This document shows positions 9,034-21,384 of a stretch of 64,000 nt of DNA, in pieces. Position 1 is the stretch's first letter, and the number at the start of each line of letters is the position of its first letter. A model generated the notes under the pieces. That model did not search any database. It saw only the letters and a program-made list of their open reading frames with translations, and was not told where the DNA came from. The DNA is from Terrisporobacter glycolicus ATCC 14880 = DSM 1288 (GTDB lineage: Bacteria > Bacillota > Clostridia > Peptostreptococcales > Peptostreptococcaceae), in assembly GCF_036812735.1 (NCBI RefSeq), contig NZ_CP117523.1, positions 186,001 to 250,000 on the forward strand. The letters run 5' to 3'. The position numbers and the translations under genes were made by a program.

Positions 9034-9879
9034 ATGACTATTAAGGAAATAATTATAAGATATTCAAAGGAACTTGAAGAAATAAGTCCTACGCCTAGAC
9101 TTGATGTGGAAATATTACTACAAAAAGTCCTTTGTGTAGATAGATTATATATACTTTTGAACTTGGAGAAATCATTAAGTGAGGATGAAGAAAAACTATT
9201 TAGTAAATTTATAAATGAAAGATTAAATAATAGACCAATTGCTTATATTGTAGGAAATCGTGAATTTATGGGGTTGGATTTCTATGTTCAAGAAGGTGTT
9301 TTAATACCAAGACCAGACACAGAAGTGTTAGTAGAAGAAGTTATTGAATTAGGAAAAAGCAGAGGAGCTATAAATATACTTGATATTGGAACAGGCTCTG
9401 GCGCTATTACTGTTAGTTTAGCTAAATACTTAGACAATGCTAAAATTACTTCTGTAGATATATCAGATATAGCTTTGGAAATAGGCAAAAAAAATGCTGA
9501 AAGTAATAATGTAAATGATAGAATAACGTTTATTAAATCGGACTTATTTACTAATATAGATAATGATATGAGATTTGATATAATAGTATCTAATCCTCCG
9601 TATATAAAAAGAGAAGTCATAGAAACCTTAGATAAACAAGTTAAAGATTTTGAACCATATAATGCATTGGAAGGTGGAATAGATGGATTAGATTTTTATA
9701 GAAGTATAACTAGACAATCTAAAAAGTATCTTAATAAAGATGGAATTTTAGCTTATGAAGTAGGTCATGACCAAAGTGAAGAAGTGAGTAAGTTAATGGA
9801 GTCAGATGGATATACTAATATATATACTATAAAAGACTTGCAACAAATTGACAGAGTTGTTATAGGAAGTGTTTTATGA
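9034..9879 (+). CDS. prmC: Peptide chain release factor N5-glutamine methyltransferase
   Basis: A 281-residue SAM-dependent methyltransferase that methylates the glutamine of the GGQ motif in release factors. The SAM-binding motif DIGTGSGAITVSLA lies near residues 112-125 and the catalytic NPPY near 188-191. It begins 19 bases after the DUF1385 gene and lies just before prfA, which encodes its substrate. Confidence 0.95.
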   Translation: MTIKEIIIRYSKELEEISPTPRLDVEILLQKVLCVDRLYILLNLEKSLSEDEEKLFSKFINERLNNRPIAYIVGNREFMGLDFYVQEGVLIPRPDTEVLVEEVIELGKSRGAINILDIGTGSGAITVSLAKYLDNAKITSVDISDIALEIGKKNAESNNVNDRITFIKSDLFTNIDNDMRFDIIVSNPPYIKREVIETLDKQVKDFEPYNALEGGIDGLDFYRSITRQSKKYLNKDGILAYEVGHDQSEEVSKLMESDGYTNIYTIKDLQQIDRVVIGSVL

Positions 9880-9923
9880 TATAATAAAATGCTGAGATTG
9901 TACGAATAAAAGAGGTGAAAAGT

Positions 9924-10988
9924 ATGTTAAACAAGCTACAGGTTTTAGAAGATAAATATATAGATTTAACTGAAAAAATCAGTGATATGGAAATAATAAA
10001 TGACCAAAAAGTTTGGCAAAAGTATATGAAAGAACATGCAGATTTAGAACCTATCGTTCATAAATACAGAGAATATAAAAATGTATTAAATGACCTTAGT
10101 GAATCTAAAGCTATTTTAGAAGAAGAGTCTGATGAGGAACTAAGAGAATTAGCTAAAATGGAAATATCTGAATTAGAAGGTCAGGTTGAACCATTAGAAG
10201 CAGAATTAAAGATTCTTTTATTACCAAAAGATCCTAACGATGAGAAGAACGTTATAGTTGAGATAAGAGGTGGAGCAGGTGGAGATGAAGCAGCTCTATT
10301 TGCAGGGAATTTATTCAGAATGTATTCTAGATATACAGAAAGAAGAAGATGGAAAATAGAACTTTTAAGTGCTAGTGATACTGGTGTTGGAGGATACAAG
10401 GAAGTATCTTTCTTAATAAAAGGTAGGGGTGCGTACTCAAGACTTAAATATGAGTCAGGAGTTCATAGAGTTCAAAGAATACCAGCTACTGAATCTGGAG
10501 GGAGAATCCATACATCTACTGCCACAGTTGCAGTTTTACCAGAAGTGGAAGATGTAGAAGTAGAAATAAGCCCGAATGACTTAAGAATAGACGTGTTCCG
10601 TGCATCAGGAAATGGTGGACAGTGTGTAAATACAACTGATTCAGCAGTTAGAATAACTCATCTACCTACTGGTGAAGTTGTATCTTGTCAAGATGAAAAA
10701 TCACAATTAAAAAATAAAGAAAAAGCTTTAAAAGTATTAAAAGCTAGACTTTATGACAAAGCTCTATCAGAACAACATGACGAAGTTGCAGCAGAAAGAA
10801 GAAGTCAGGTTGGTACAGGAGATAGATCTGAAAGAATAAGAACTTACAACTACCCACAAGGTAGAGTAAGTGATCATAGAATAAATTTAACTCTTTATAA
10901 GTTAGAACAATTTTTAGATGGTGATATAGACGAGATGATAGATGCACTAATTACGGAAGATCAAACTAAAAAGATGACAGCAATATAA
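9924..10988 (+). CDS. prfA: Peptide chain release factor 1
   Basis: A 354-residue class I release factor for UAA and UAG. The codon-recognition tripeptide PAT lies in '[13 protein letters not shown]', separating RF1 from RF2 (SPF). The catalytic GGQ is in '[16 protein letters not shown]', near residue 230. The ATG at 9924 is chosen because AAAGAGGTG lies just upstream; the GTG at 9915 is part of that ribosome binding site. Length agrees with the family. Confidence 0.96.
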   Translation: MLNKLQVLEDKYIDLTEKISDMEIINDQKVWQKYMKEHADLEPIVHKYREYKNVLNDLSESKAILEEESDEELRELAKMEISELEGQVEPLEAELKILLLPKDPNDEKNVIVEIRGGAGGDEAALFAGNLFRMYSRYTERRRWKIELLSASDTGVGGYKEVSFLIKGRGAYSRLKYESGVHRVQRIPATESGGRIHTSTATVAVLPEVEDVEVEISPNDLRIDVFRASGNGGQCVNTTDSAVRITHLPTGEVVSCQDEKSQLKNKEKALKVLKARLYDKALSEQHDEVAAERRSQVGTGDRSERIRTYNYPQGRVSDHRINLTLYKLEQFLDGDIDEMIDALITEDQTKKMTAI

Positions 10989-11015
10989 AATCCCTAAACT
11001 TTTAGGGATTTTTTC
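10987..11015 (+). terminator. Intrinsic terminator after prfA
   Basis: AAAATCCCTAAA and its complement form a stem that starts within the prfA stop codon and ends in a run of six T. Confidence 0.85.
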
Positions 11016-11083
11016 TATAGCCACTTAAATATAATTGAATATAGTGATATATTAAAATATAAATATGGGGTGAGTTAAATAGA

Positions 11084-11764
11084 ATGATACTAAAAGTCAC
11101 GTTGATAGGACTATTGGCTGGAGTATTAGGTACAGGAATTGGTGGTATAGTATCTGCGATATTTAGAAAAGAAGTAGACAAGTATCTTAATTTTTGTATG
11201 GGATTTTCCGGTGGAATTATGTTAGCTGTAGTAGTTTTTGATTTGATGAAAGAGGCAATGGAATCAAGTGGTTTAGTTTATACGGTAGTATTTACATTTA
11301 TGGGAGTACTACTAACAATGTTTATTAAAAGTAGACTAGACTTAGATGAAGATATGAAGTCAGGGTATTTAATATTTATAAGTATACTACTACATAATTT
11401 GCCAGAAGGACTGGCAATAGGATCATCCTTTGTATCAGCACAAACTCTAGGAATCACTCTTGCTATAGTAATTGGACTACATAATATACCAGAAGGGCTA
11501 GCTACGGCTCTTAGTTTGGCTGGCGCTAGAGTTCCGACAAAAAAAATAATTTTATTTACATTTATAGCAGGTATACCTATGGGAATAGGGAGTTTTTTAG
11601 GAGTATATTTTGCAGGTATTTTTAAATCTTTAATTGGTGTATTTCTATCTTTGGCAGCAGGAACAATGTTGTTTGTAGTTTTAGACGAAATAATGCCAAA
11701 ATCTAAAAGTCTATATAGTATAATAGGTTTTTTAACAGGAACAATAATTGTATATTGTATATAG
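11084..11764 (+). CDS. ZIP family divalent metal transporter
   Basis: A 226-residue membrane protein with about eight hydrophobic helices. Two characteristic ZIP metal-site helices are visible: HNLPEGLAIG (about residues 104-113) and HNIPEGLATA (about 137-146). Members move zinc, iron or manganese into the cytoplasm; the metal cannot be told from the sequence. It lies just upstream of tsaC, with no terminator between. Confidence 0.88.
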   Translation: MILKVTLIGLLAGVLGTGIGGIVSAIFRKEVDKYLNFCMGFSGGIMLAVVVFDLMKEAMESSGLVYTVVFTFMGVLLTMFIKSRLDLDEDMKSGYLIFISILLHNLPEGLAIGSSFVSAQTLGITLAIVIGLHNIPEGLATALSLAGARVPTKKIILFTFIAGIPMGIGSFLGVYFAGIFKSLIGVFLSLAAGTMLFVVLDEIMPKSKSLYSIIGFLTGTIIVYCI

Positions 11765-11793
11765 ATTTACTTAAGAAGGGAGTGATAAGCAAG

Positions 11794-12831
11794 ATGACAT
11801 TTATAAGTAGAATTGATGAGAAACATATAAACAAAGATGAAATAAAAAAACAAGCGAAAATACTAAAAGAAGGAAAAACAGTAATATTTCCTACAGAAAC
11901 AGTTTATGGATTAGGTGCAAATGCTCTTGATGAAAATGCTGTAAGTAAAATTTATGAGGCAAAAGGGAGACCTAGTGATAATCCACTAATAGTACATATA
12001 TATGATAAAAAACAAGTTAATGACCTAGCAAAAGATATTAATGAAAATGCACAAATTATAATGAATAAATTTTGGCCAGGTCCAATAACTATTATATTGA
12101 AGAAAAAAGATATAGTGCCGATGAGAACTAGTGGTGGTTTAGACACAGTTGCAATTAGAATGCCCTCTAATCCTATTGCAAAGGCTCTTTTAGAAGAAGT
12201 TAAATTGCCAATTGCTGCTCCATCTGCTAATATTTCAGGAAGACCATCACCTACAAGAGGAAAGCATGTACATGAAGAAATGAACAATAGAGTAGATGGA
12301 ATTATTTTGGGAGGAGATTGCCCCTTTGGTCTAGAATCAACAGTACTAGACCTAACAAATGATATTCCTACTATATTAAGACCAGGTAGTGTTACAAAAG
12401 AAGATTTAGAAAGTGTTATTGGTCAGGTAAATATTGATCCAGCTTTAGAGAATAAAGAAGATAATATCAAGGCAAAGGCACCTGGGATGAAATATAAACA
12501 TTACTCACCAAATGCAGATGTATATATTGTATCAGGTGATATAGATAATGTCGTAAAAAAAGTAAATGAATTGTCTTATGATGGATCTAAAAAAGGATTA
12601 AAATGTGCAGTTATGTGTTTGGAAGAAAATAATAATAAATATAAGTGTGATACAATAGTATTAGGTCGAAATTTGGAAGAAGTTGCTTCGAATTTATTTA
12701 ATTCACTTATTACTGCAGATGAGGGCAAATACGATATTGTATATACAGAGGAATTTTCAAATTTGGGGGTTGGTAGAGCTATAATGAATAGGCTACTTAA
12801 ATCTGCTGGGTATAAAATAATAAAAGTATAA
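11794..12831 (+). CDS. tsaC: L-threonylcarbamoyladenylate synthase (Sua5/YwlC type)
   Basis: A 345-residue enzyme that makes threonylcarbamoyl-AMP from threonine, bicarbonate and ATP for the t6A37 modification of tRNAs reading ANN codons. The YrdC domain (about 15-205) shows 'PTETVYGLGANA', 'KGRPSDNPLIVHI' and 'SANISGRPSPT'. The C-terminal Sua5 domain (about 220-345) includes 'PGMKYKHYSP'. The ATG at 11794 gives the normal Sua5 length; a GTG at 11782 lies too close to AAGGGAG. The gene ends in a 16-bp tandem repeat that includes the stop codon. Confidence 0.93.
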   Translation: MTFISRIDEKHINKDEIKKQAKILKEGKTVIFPTETVYGLGANALDENAVSKIYEAKGRPSDNPLIVHIYDKKQVNDLAKDINENAQIIMNKFWPGPITIILKKKDIVPMRTSGGLDTVAIRMPSNPIAKALLEEVKLPIAAPSANISGRPSPTRGKHVHEEMNNRVDGIILGGDCPFGLESTVLDLTNDIPTILRPGSVTKEDLESVIGQVNIDPALENKEDNIKAKAPGMKYKHYSPNADVYIVSGDIDNVVKKVNELSYDGSKKGLKCAVMCLEENNNKYKCDTIVLGRNLEEVASNLFNSLITADEGKYDIVYTEEFSNLGVGRAIMNRLLKSAGYKIIKV

Positions 12832-12845
12832 AATAATAAAAGTAT
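12811..12845. repeat. Perfect 16-bp tandem duplication at the end of tsaC
   Basis: The unit TATAAAATAATAAAAG occurs at 12811-12826 and again at 12827-12842, then begins a third time with TAT. The first copy encodes the last residues of TsaC and the stop codon lies in the second copy. It looks like a local replication-slippage duplication. Confidence 0.85.
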
Positions 12846-13130
12846 GAAGTGGAAAAGTTAAAAAATAATCATTATAAAATTATCAATAGTATTTTAACAA
12901 GAAATAAATACAAATTTTGGTTAGATTGGTAAAATATGTATTGGATTCAAATAAAAACTAATAAAATATTAAAAAAAGTTGTGCTTTTCTATGGAGTATT
13001 AATAAAAAATTATGTATAATTAAATAAACTAGTTAAAAAAAAATCAAACATAAAAAATGCTGTGTGATTGGAATAATTATCACAAGTTTTAAAATATAAT
13101 TACTTTACATACTAAAAAGGAGTTCTAATT
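12846..13130. other. AT-rich gap before rpiB, no gene seen
   Basis: No plausible ORF, RNA gene or terminator was found. A TATAAT-like hexamer occurs at 13015-13020 but without a convincing -35 box. AAAAAGGAG before the ATG at 13131 is the rpiB ribosome binding site. Confidence 0.5.
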
Positions 13131-14227
<1,097 letters not shown>

Positions 14228-14234
14228 TATATCT

Positions 14235-14270
14235 TAAGGAATCTATTGCTTAAATAGATTCCTTATTATA
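14235..14270 (+). terminator. Hairpin after upp (probable terminator)
   Basis: A perfect 13-bp stem, 14235-14247 with 14253-14265, and a 5-nt loop. The T-tract that follows is weak (TTATA), so termination may be partial. Confidence 0.65.
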
Positions 14271-14313
14271 GATAAAATAACTATATTCTTAGTATAGAGG
14301 AGCATAGTTTTAT

Positions 14314-14544
14314 ATGAGTAATAAAAAAAGTACAGGTGCACAAATAGCACAAATGCTTTCTTTAATAAGTCAGCTAGGTATTATGATGGTTGTTTCCATA
14401 TTTGGATGTTTTTTTATAGGCAAATTTATCGATGATAAATTGAATACAAAACCTATTTTCATGCTAATATTTTTAGTATTGGGAGTAGGAGGAGCTTTTA
14501 TGTCTGTATATAAAACTGTAATTGGATACACAAAAAGGAAGTGA
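14314..14544 (+). CDS. AtpZ/AtpI-like small membrane protein
   Basis: A 76-residue protein with two transmembrane helices (about 17-38 and 48-68). It carries the 'GxFIGKFIDDKL' style motif of the AtpZ family that precedes ATP synthase operons. AtpZ/AtpI proteins are thought to aid c-ring assembly or Mg2+ supply. It opens the operon, ending 6 bases before the next gene. Confidence 0.8.
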   Translation: MSNKKSTGAQIAQMLSLISQLGIMMVVSIFGCFFIGKFIDDKLNTKPIFMLIFLVLGVGGAFMSVYKTVIGYTKRK

Positions 14545-14550
14545 TAGAAT

Positions 14551-14940
14551 ATGGATATAAAAGTACAACAAGAAGTTAAAGAAATAACAAAGGGTATATG
14601 TATATATGCCATTATAATAGGAATAATATCTTTAGTTGTTTCTAAACAACCAATCCATGTAATATTGGGAGTTGTTTTTGGTAGTATAATTGCCATACTT
14701 AATTTTAGGTTATTAGCAATTACCTTGGAAAAAGCAGCAGACATGCCACCAGGAAAAGCTCAAGCTTATTCCGGAATTAGATATTTGATAAGGATGTTTA
14801 TTGTAGCAGTAGTTTTATTTGTTTCAGTGAAAAATCCAAATATACATGTTATAGGGACAGTCTTAGGATTAATAAGTACTCAGATTGTTATATTTATAAA
14901 AAAACTTATAATATCAAGAATATCGAGAAAGGAGGTATAA
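14551..14940 (+). CDS. atpI: ATP synthase subunit I
   Basis: A 129-residue membrane protein with four hydrophobic helices, placed between the AtpZ-like gene and atpB. It matches the variable ATP-synthase I family, in which AtpI assists assembly of the c-ring. Identification rests mainly on size, topology and position, because this family is poorly conserved. Confidence 0.75.
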   Translation: MDIKVQQEVKEITKGICIYAIIIGIISLVVSKQPIHVILGVVFGSIIAILNFRLLAITLEKAADMPPGKAQAYSGIRYLIRMFIVAVVLFVSVKNPNIHVIGTVLGLISTQIVIFIKKLIISRISRKEV

Positions 14941-14944
14941 ATAA

Positions 14945-15649
14945 GTGAAGTATACACAATGGGTCATTGAATTTGCAAATGGTTTTAAGATTAGTGAAAC
15001 TGTTGTAACTAGTTGGATTATAATGGTTGGGTTAATAGTAGTAGCATTTTTATTAACAAGGAATCTTCAACCAGTACCAACTACAAAAAGACAAATTATG
15101 TTAGAGTATGCCGTTGGATCACTTAGAGGCCTTATTCATGGAAACATGGGTGATGATATAGAAAAAAGAATGCCTAATATATTCCCTTATATTGGATCTT
15201 TATTTCTTTTCTTCGTATGTTCCAACTTGATTGGTTTATTAGGTTTTAAGTCGCCAACTACTGATGTAGACACAACTTTAGCCTGGGCTTTAATTACTTG
15301 CTTCTTAATTTACTATGAAGGGGTTAAAGCTAAAGGACCAGGATACTTTAAAGGTTTATTAGAACCAGTTCCGTTATTATTACCACTTAACATAGTAGGT
15401 GAATTTGCTAGACCAATATCGCTTACATTCCGTCCATTTGGTAATATTTTAGGAGGAACAGTAATTATGGGATTACTTTATCAATTATTAGCATTTATAT
15501 CATCATTGATACCAAATGTTTCAATTCCATTTTTACAACTATTAATACCAGTACCATTACATTTCTACTTTGATTTATTTGCAGGATGTTTACAAGCATT
15601 TATATTCATAATGCTAACAATGGTATTTGTTTCAAACTCAACAGAGTAA
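14945..15649 (+). CDS. atpB: ATP synthase subunit a
   Basis: A 234-residue Fo subunit forming the ion half-channels. Five to six transmembrane helices are present, and the essential arginine lies in 'EFARPISLTFRPFGNI' (about residues 155-170). A GTG start follows GGAGGT at the end of atpI. Given the Na+-type c subunit downstream, subunit a probably conducts sodium. Confidence 0.94.
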   Translation: MKYTQWVIEFANGFKISETVVTSWIIMVGLIVVAFLLTRNLQPVPTTKRQIMLEYAVGSLRGLIHGNMGDDIEKRMPNIFPYIGSLFLFFVCSNLIGLLGFKSPTTDVDTTLAWALITCFLIYYEGVKAKGPGYFKGLLEPVPLLLPLNIVGEFARPISLTFRPFGNILGGTVIMGLLYQLLAFISSLIPNVSIPFLQLLIPVPLHFYFDLFAGCLQAFIFIMLTMVFVSNSTE

Positions 15650-15706
15650 AAATATATGCAAATTAAATATTGGCATATTAGAATAATAATAAAAAATAAA
15701 AGTTAA

Positions 15707-15988
<282 letters not shown>

Positions 15989-16015
15989 AATTGAAGATGA
16001 TTTGTAATAAGATTT

Positions 16016-16054
16016 TATAGTTAGGAGAAATTATAAATTACTCTCCTAACTATA
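16016..16054 (+). other. Stable 13-bp intergenic hairpin between atpE and atpF
   Basis: TATAGTTAGGAGA (16016-16028) pairs perfectly with 16042-16054; the loop is 13 nt. No T-run follows, so it is not a normal terminator. A likely role is to stabilise the atpE 3' end or to uncouple expression of atpE from atpF, as the c subunit is needed in many copies. Confidence 0.7.
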
Positions 16055-16085
16055 AATTATGGATGATGGAAAGGAGGATTAGTAG

Positions 16086-16586
16086 ATGGGTGTTAAACCA
16101 GTAGTAACCATAACTTGGGAATTAGCTATTCAGATAGTAAATACAATTGTTTTATTTTGGATACTAAGAAAAATTTTATTCAAACCAGTTTTGAATATAA
16201 TAGATGCTAGAGAAAAGGCAATAAAAACAGATATAGCTACAGGAGAGCAAGCAAAAAGTGAAGGTTTAGCTTTTAAAGCTGAATATGAACAAAAACTTGC
16301 AATTGCTAAAAATGAAGGTCAAGAAATCATTAAGCAAGCAACTTTTAGAGCTGAGCAAAAGTCTGATGAAATAATATCTACTGCAAAAGAAGAAGCAACT
16401 AACTTAAAAGAAAGAGCTAATAAAGATATAGCACAAGAAAAAGAAAAAGTTATGAATGAACTTAAAAATGATATTTCTAACATAGCTATACTTGCTGCTT
16501 CTAAGGTAATTGAAGAAGATATTGACCAAGCTAAACATGAGGAAATGATAAACAAATTTATCGAAGAGGTGGGCGAAGCTAAATGA
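16086..16586 (+). CDS. atpF: ATP synthase subunit b
   Basis: A 166-residue peripheral-stalk subunit. One N-terminal membrane helix (about residues 8-27, 'WELAIQIVNTIVLFWIL') is followed by a long charged helix rich in E, K and A that forms the coiled-coil stator. The stop codon overlaps the start of atpH by 4 bases. AAAGGAGG precedes the ATG. Confidence 0.93.
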   Translation: MGVKPVVTITWELAIQIVNTIVLFWILRKILFKPVLNIIDAREKAIKTDIATGEQAKSEGLAFKAEYEQKLAIAKNEGQEIIKQATFRAEQKSDEIISTAKEEATNLKERANKDIAQEKEKVMNELKNDISNIAILAASKVIEEDIDQAKHEEMINKFIEEVGEAK

Positions 16587-17125
16587 TAGATATAATAGCT
16601 AACAGATATGCAGAAGCCCTATTCCAACTAAGTGAAGATGAAAATATCACTAAAGAAATTTATAATGAATTACACAATGTAGTAGAGACAGTAAAAAATA
16701 ATAAGGATTTAGATAATGTGTTAAGATCGCCTTTAGTAGCTAAAATCGAAAAGGTTAAACTAATTGAATCATTATTTAATAATAAAATAAATAATAACTT
16801 AAAAAATTTCTTAAAAATACTAGTTGAGAAGGGAAGAATATCTTCTTTAAAATCAATAGAATTAACATTTAAGCAATTACTAAATGATAAAAATAATATA
16901 ATCGAAGGTACTGTAATAAGTGCCATTCCTTTAACTGATAATAAGGTTAAAGAACTTGAAGAAAAACTTTCAAAAAAATATAATAAAAATGTTACTTTAG
17001 AGAATAAAGTTGACCAAAGTATATTAGGTGGGGTTTTAGTAAGATTAGGAAATACTCAAATTGACGGATCTGTAAAAACTCGTTTAGATAATATAAAAGA
17101 CCAACTTTCTCAAGTAATTTCTTAG
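16583..17125 (+). CDS. atpH: ATP synthase subunit delta
   Basis: A 180-residue OSCP/delta subunit joining the peripheral stalk to F1. The N-terminal helical domain begins 'IANRYAEALFQL', typical of the family, and the C-terminal 'VDQSILGGVLVRLGNTQIDGSV' is the conserved delta signature. Its ATG overlaps the atpF stop by 4 bases, indicating translational coupling. Confidence 0.93.
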   Translation: MIDIIANRYAEALFQLSEDENITKEIYNELHNVVETVKNNKDLDNVLRSPLVAKIEKVKLIESLFNNKINNNLKNFLKILVEKGRISSLKSIELTFKQLLNDKNNIIEGTVISAIPLTDNKVKELEEKLSKKYNKNVTLENKVDQSILGGVLVRLGNTQIDGSVKTRLDNIKDQLSQVIS

Positions 17126-17140
17126 GAGGGCGGTGAACCC

Positions 17141-18643
17141 ATGAACTTAAGACCTGAAGAAATAAGTTCTATAATTAAACAACAAATTAAGAATTATGAT
17201 AATAAAATAGAAATGACTGATACTGGTAGCGTACTAAAAGTAGGTGACGGTATCGCAACTATATATGGACTAGAAAACGTAATGTCTAGTGAACTTTTAG
17301 AATTCCCTGGAGAGGTATATGGAATGGCCCTTAACTTAGAGGAAGATGTTGTTGGGGCTGTTATATTTGGTGATGACAGTGGAATCAAAGAAGGAGATAT
17401 AGTTAAAAGAACAGGAAGAATAGTTGAAGTTCCTGTTGGAGAAGCATTAATAGGTAGAGTTGTAAGTCCACTTGGTTTACCTATAGACGGTAAAGGACCT
17501 ATAAATACTGATAAAACAAGACCAGTTGAAAATAAAGCATCTGGTATAATGGCAAGACAATCAGTTTGTGAACCATTACAAACTGGTATAAAAGCTATAG
17601 ACTCTATGATACCAATAGGTAGAGGACAAAGAGAACTTATCATAGGTGATAGACAAACTGGTAAGACTTCTATAGTTATAGATACTATATTAAATCAAAA
17701 AGGTAAAGATGTTATATGTATATACGTTGCAATAGGACAAAAACGTTCTACAGTTGCACAACTTGTTAGTACATTAGAAAAAGGTGGAGCAATGGATTAC
17801 ACAATAGTTGTATCAGCTACAGCTTCTGAATCTGCACCACTTCAATACCTTGCACCATATGCAGGAGCTGCAATGGGTGAAGAGTTCATGTTCAATGGTA
17901 AACATGTTCTAATAGTATATGATGATTTAAGTAAACAAGCAGTTGCTTACAGAGAGATGTCATTACTACTTAGAAGACCACCAGGACGTGAAGCTTATCC
18001 AGGAGATGTATTCTACCTACATTCAAGATTACTAGAAAGAGCTGCTAAGTTATCTGATGAATTAGGTGGAGGATCTATGACTGCACTTCCAATCATAGAA
18101 ACTCAAGCAGGAGACGTTTCTGCATATATACCAACTAACGTTATATCAATAACTGATGGACAAATATACTTACAACCAGAATTGTTCTATTCAGGTATAA
18201 GACCAGCAGTTGACCCTGGTATATCAGTATCAAGGGTTGGTGGTGATGCTCAAATTAAATCAATGAAAAAAGTTGCAGGTACATTAAAACTTGCTTACTC
18301 ACAATATAGAGAACTTGCATCATTCTCTCAATTTGGATCAGACTTAGACGAAGATACTAAGAAGAGACTTGCTCAAGGGGAAAGAATAGTTGCGGTTTTA
18401 AAACAAAATGAAACTGACCCTATAGCAGTTCAAGACCAAGTTATGATAATATTTGCTGTTATAAATAACTTCTTAGAAGATATACCAGTAAGTAATGTAT
18501 CAAGATTTGAAAAAGAATTATTCAGATTTGTGGATGAAAACTATCCAGAAGTATCTAAAAAAATATTAGCAGCAGAAGATTTCTCTTCTGATTTAACAAA
18601 CGCAATAGTAGAATTTAAGAAAAAGTTTGTTGTTGAAGCGTAA
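17141..18643 (+). CDS. atpA: ATP synthase subunit alpha
   Basis: A 500-residue non-catalytic F1 subunit. The P-loop GDRQTGKTS lies near residues 169-177, and the conserved '[17 protein letters not shown]' region is intact. AGGAGG precedes the ATG. Codon choice is more even here and in atpD than in neighbouring genes, as expected for highly expressed genes. Confidence 0.97.
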   Translation: MNLRPEEISSIIKQQIKNYDNKIEMTDTGSVLKVGDGIATIYGLENVMSSELLEFPGEVYGMALNLEEDVVGAVIFGDDSGIKEGDIVKRTGRIVEVPVGEALIGRVVSPLGLPIDGKGPINTDKTRPVENKASGIMARQSVCEPLQTGIKAIDSMIPIGRGQRELIIGDRQTGKTSIVIDTILNQKGKDVICIYVAIGQKRSTVAQLVSTLEKGGAMDYTIVVSATASESAPLQYLAPYAGAAMGEEFMFNGKHVLIVYDDLSKQAVAYREMSLLLRRPPGREAYPGDVFYLHSRLLERAAKLSDELGGGSMTALPIIETQAGDVSAYIPTNVISITDGQIYLQPELFYSGIRPAVDPGISVSRVGGDAQIKSMKKVAGTLKLAYSQYRELASFSQFGSDLDEDTKKRLAQGERIVAVLKQNETDPIAVQDQVMIIFAVINNFLEDIPVSNVSRFEKELFRFVDENYPEVSKKILAAEDFSSDLTNAIVEFKKKFVVEA

Positions 18644-18670
18644 TCCTTTTTACAAAAGGAGGTAAATTAA

Positions 18671-19540
18671 TTGGCAGGAGCTGGAATTAAAGAGATTAAA
18701 ACGCGTATTAACAGTGTTAATAGTACAAAGCAGGTTACTAAAGCTATGGAACTTGTTGCTTCTTCAAAAATGAGAAAAGCAAAAGATAGAGCTTTAGCAG
18801 CTAGACCGTACTTTGGAACAATGTACGATACAGTGAAGGATATAGCTACAAGTACTCGTGGCGTTAGAAATGTATTCTTAAAACAAAGAGAAGTAAAAAA
18901 TAGATGTTATATTATTGTTGCAGGGGATAGAGGACTTGCAGGAGGATATAACTCGAATATAATGAAATTAACACTTAGTCATATGGATGGAAAAAAAGAA
19001 AAAGTTATGACTGTAGGTAAAAAAGCTACGGAATTTTTCCAAAAAAGAGGTTATGACATATTAAAGTCAGCAGAAAGTGTTGAAAAATGTGACTATGATG
19101 AAACATTAGCTTTTGCAGAGAAAGCTATGGATTTATATAAAAAAGGTGAAATTGATGAAGTATATATGGTATATACAGAATTTGTATCTCCTTTAACTCA
19201 AAGTCCAAAATTGTTAAAAGTGCTACCTTTAGCATTTGAAAAAGAAGAAAATAAGGAAACAAAAGAGCAAGCTGCAAAAGGAGCTAGAGTTCAATATTTA
19301 CCATCGGCAGAAGTTGTTTTAGGCCACATAATACCTAAATATGTTTCTGGTATAGTTTATGATGGAGTTATAGAATCTTTCGCATCAGAACAAGCTGCGA
19401 GAAGAACTGCCATGAGTTCAGCAACTGATAATGCAGACGAAATGCTATCTAATTTAGAGTTGAGTTACAACAGAGCGAGACAATCAGCTGTAACTCAAGA
19501 AATAACAGAGATAGTAGGCGGAGTAGAGGCTCTAAAATAA
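18671..19540 (+). CDS. atpG: ATP synthase subunit gamma
   Basis: A 289-residue central rotor shaft. The N-terminal helix 'IKEIKTRINSVNSTKQVTKAMELVA' region and the C-terminal 'YNRARQSAVTQEITEIVGG' helix form the coiled coil inside the F1 head. The start is a TTG 6-7 bases after AAAGGAGGT. Length is normal. Confidence 0.95.
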   Translation: MAGAGIKEIKTRINSVNSTKQVTKAMELVASSKMRKAKDRALAARPYFGTMYDTVKDIATSTRGVRNVFLKQREVKNRCYIIVAGDRGLAGGYNSNIMKLTLSHMDGKKEKVMTVGKKATEFFQKRGYDILKSAESVEKCDYDETLAFAEKAMDLYKKGEIDEVYMVYTEFVSPLTQSPKLLKVLPLAFEKEENKETKEQAAKGARVQYLPSAEVVLGHIIPKYVSGIVYDGVIESFASEQAARRTAMSSATDNADEMLSNLELSYNRARQSAVTQEITEIVGGVEALK

Positions 19541-19549
19541 GGAGGTTAG

Positions 19550-20947
<1,398 letters not shown>

Positions 20948-20950
20948 GTC

Positions 20951-21214
20951 ATGGCAAATATATTTGCATTAGAAATAGTTACTCCAAGTGAAGTTTTTTA
21001 CCAAGGCGAGGTTGAAATGGTGATAACTAGAACAACACAAGGTGATAGGGCTATATTAAAAGACCATATACCTTTCGTTGTTGGTTTAGTTGATGGAGAA
21101 TTAAGAATAAAAAAAGATGGCAAGTTCAAATCTGGCCAAATATCTGGTGGTTTCATGACTGTTAGTAAAGAAAAAACTACTATACTAACTGAGTCTGCTA
21201 AATGGAACGATTAA
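20951..21214 (+). CDS. atpC: ATP synthase subunit epsilon, short form without C-terminal helices
   Basis: An 87-residue subunit comprising only the N-terminal beta-sandwich, which ends at 'ILTESAKWND'. Ordinary bacterial epsilon subunits are about 130-140 residues long and continue with two C-terminal helices that bind ATP and inhibit hydrolysis. No sequence like that domain follows in any frame before the terminator at 21251, so this looks like a natural short form, not a frameshift. The enzyme would lack classical epsilon inhibition (inference). Confidence 0.9.
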   Translation: MANIFALEIVTPSEVFYQGEVEMVITRTTQGDRAILKDHIPFVVGLVDGELRIKKDGKFKSGQISGGFMTVSKEKTTILTESAKWND

Positions 21215-21250
21215 GCCTGTGGGCTTTAAAACTAGAATATAATATTAAAT

Positions 21251-21285
21251 AAAAAGACTAGGAATACTCCTAGTCTTTTTATTTT
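21251..21285 (+). terminator. Intrinsic terminator of the atp operon
   Basis: A perfect 13-bp stem (AAAAAGACTAGGA with its complement), a 4-nt loop and a T-run, 37 bases after atpC. Confidence 0.92.
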
Positions 21286-21384
21286 GTCTAAAACTAATAT
21301 TTAGTAAAAATATTATTAATGGTAATAGAATTGCTTATAATAAGGTATGATAATTATATTAGAGATAATTTATGGGAGGAAAAA

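Noticed and set aside
20951-21250. Frameshift truncating atpC
   Set aside because: The sequence between the stop at 21214 and the terminator at 21251 does not encode the usual C-terminal helices in any frame, so a simple frameshift does not explain the short form.
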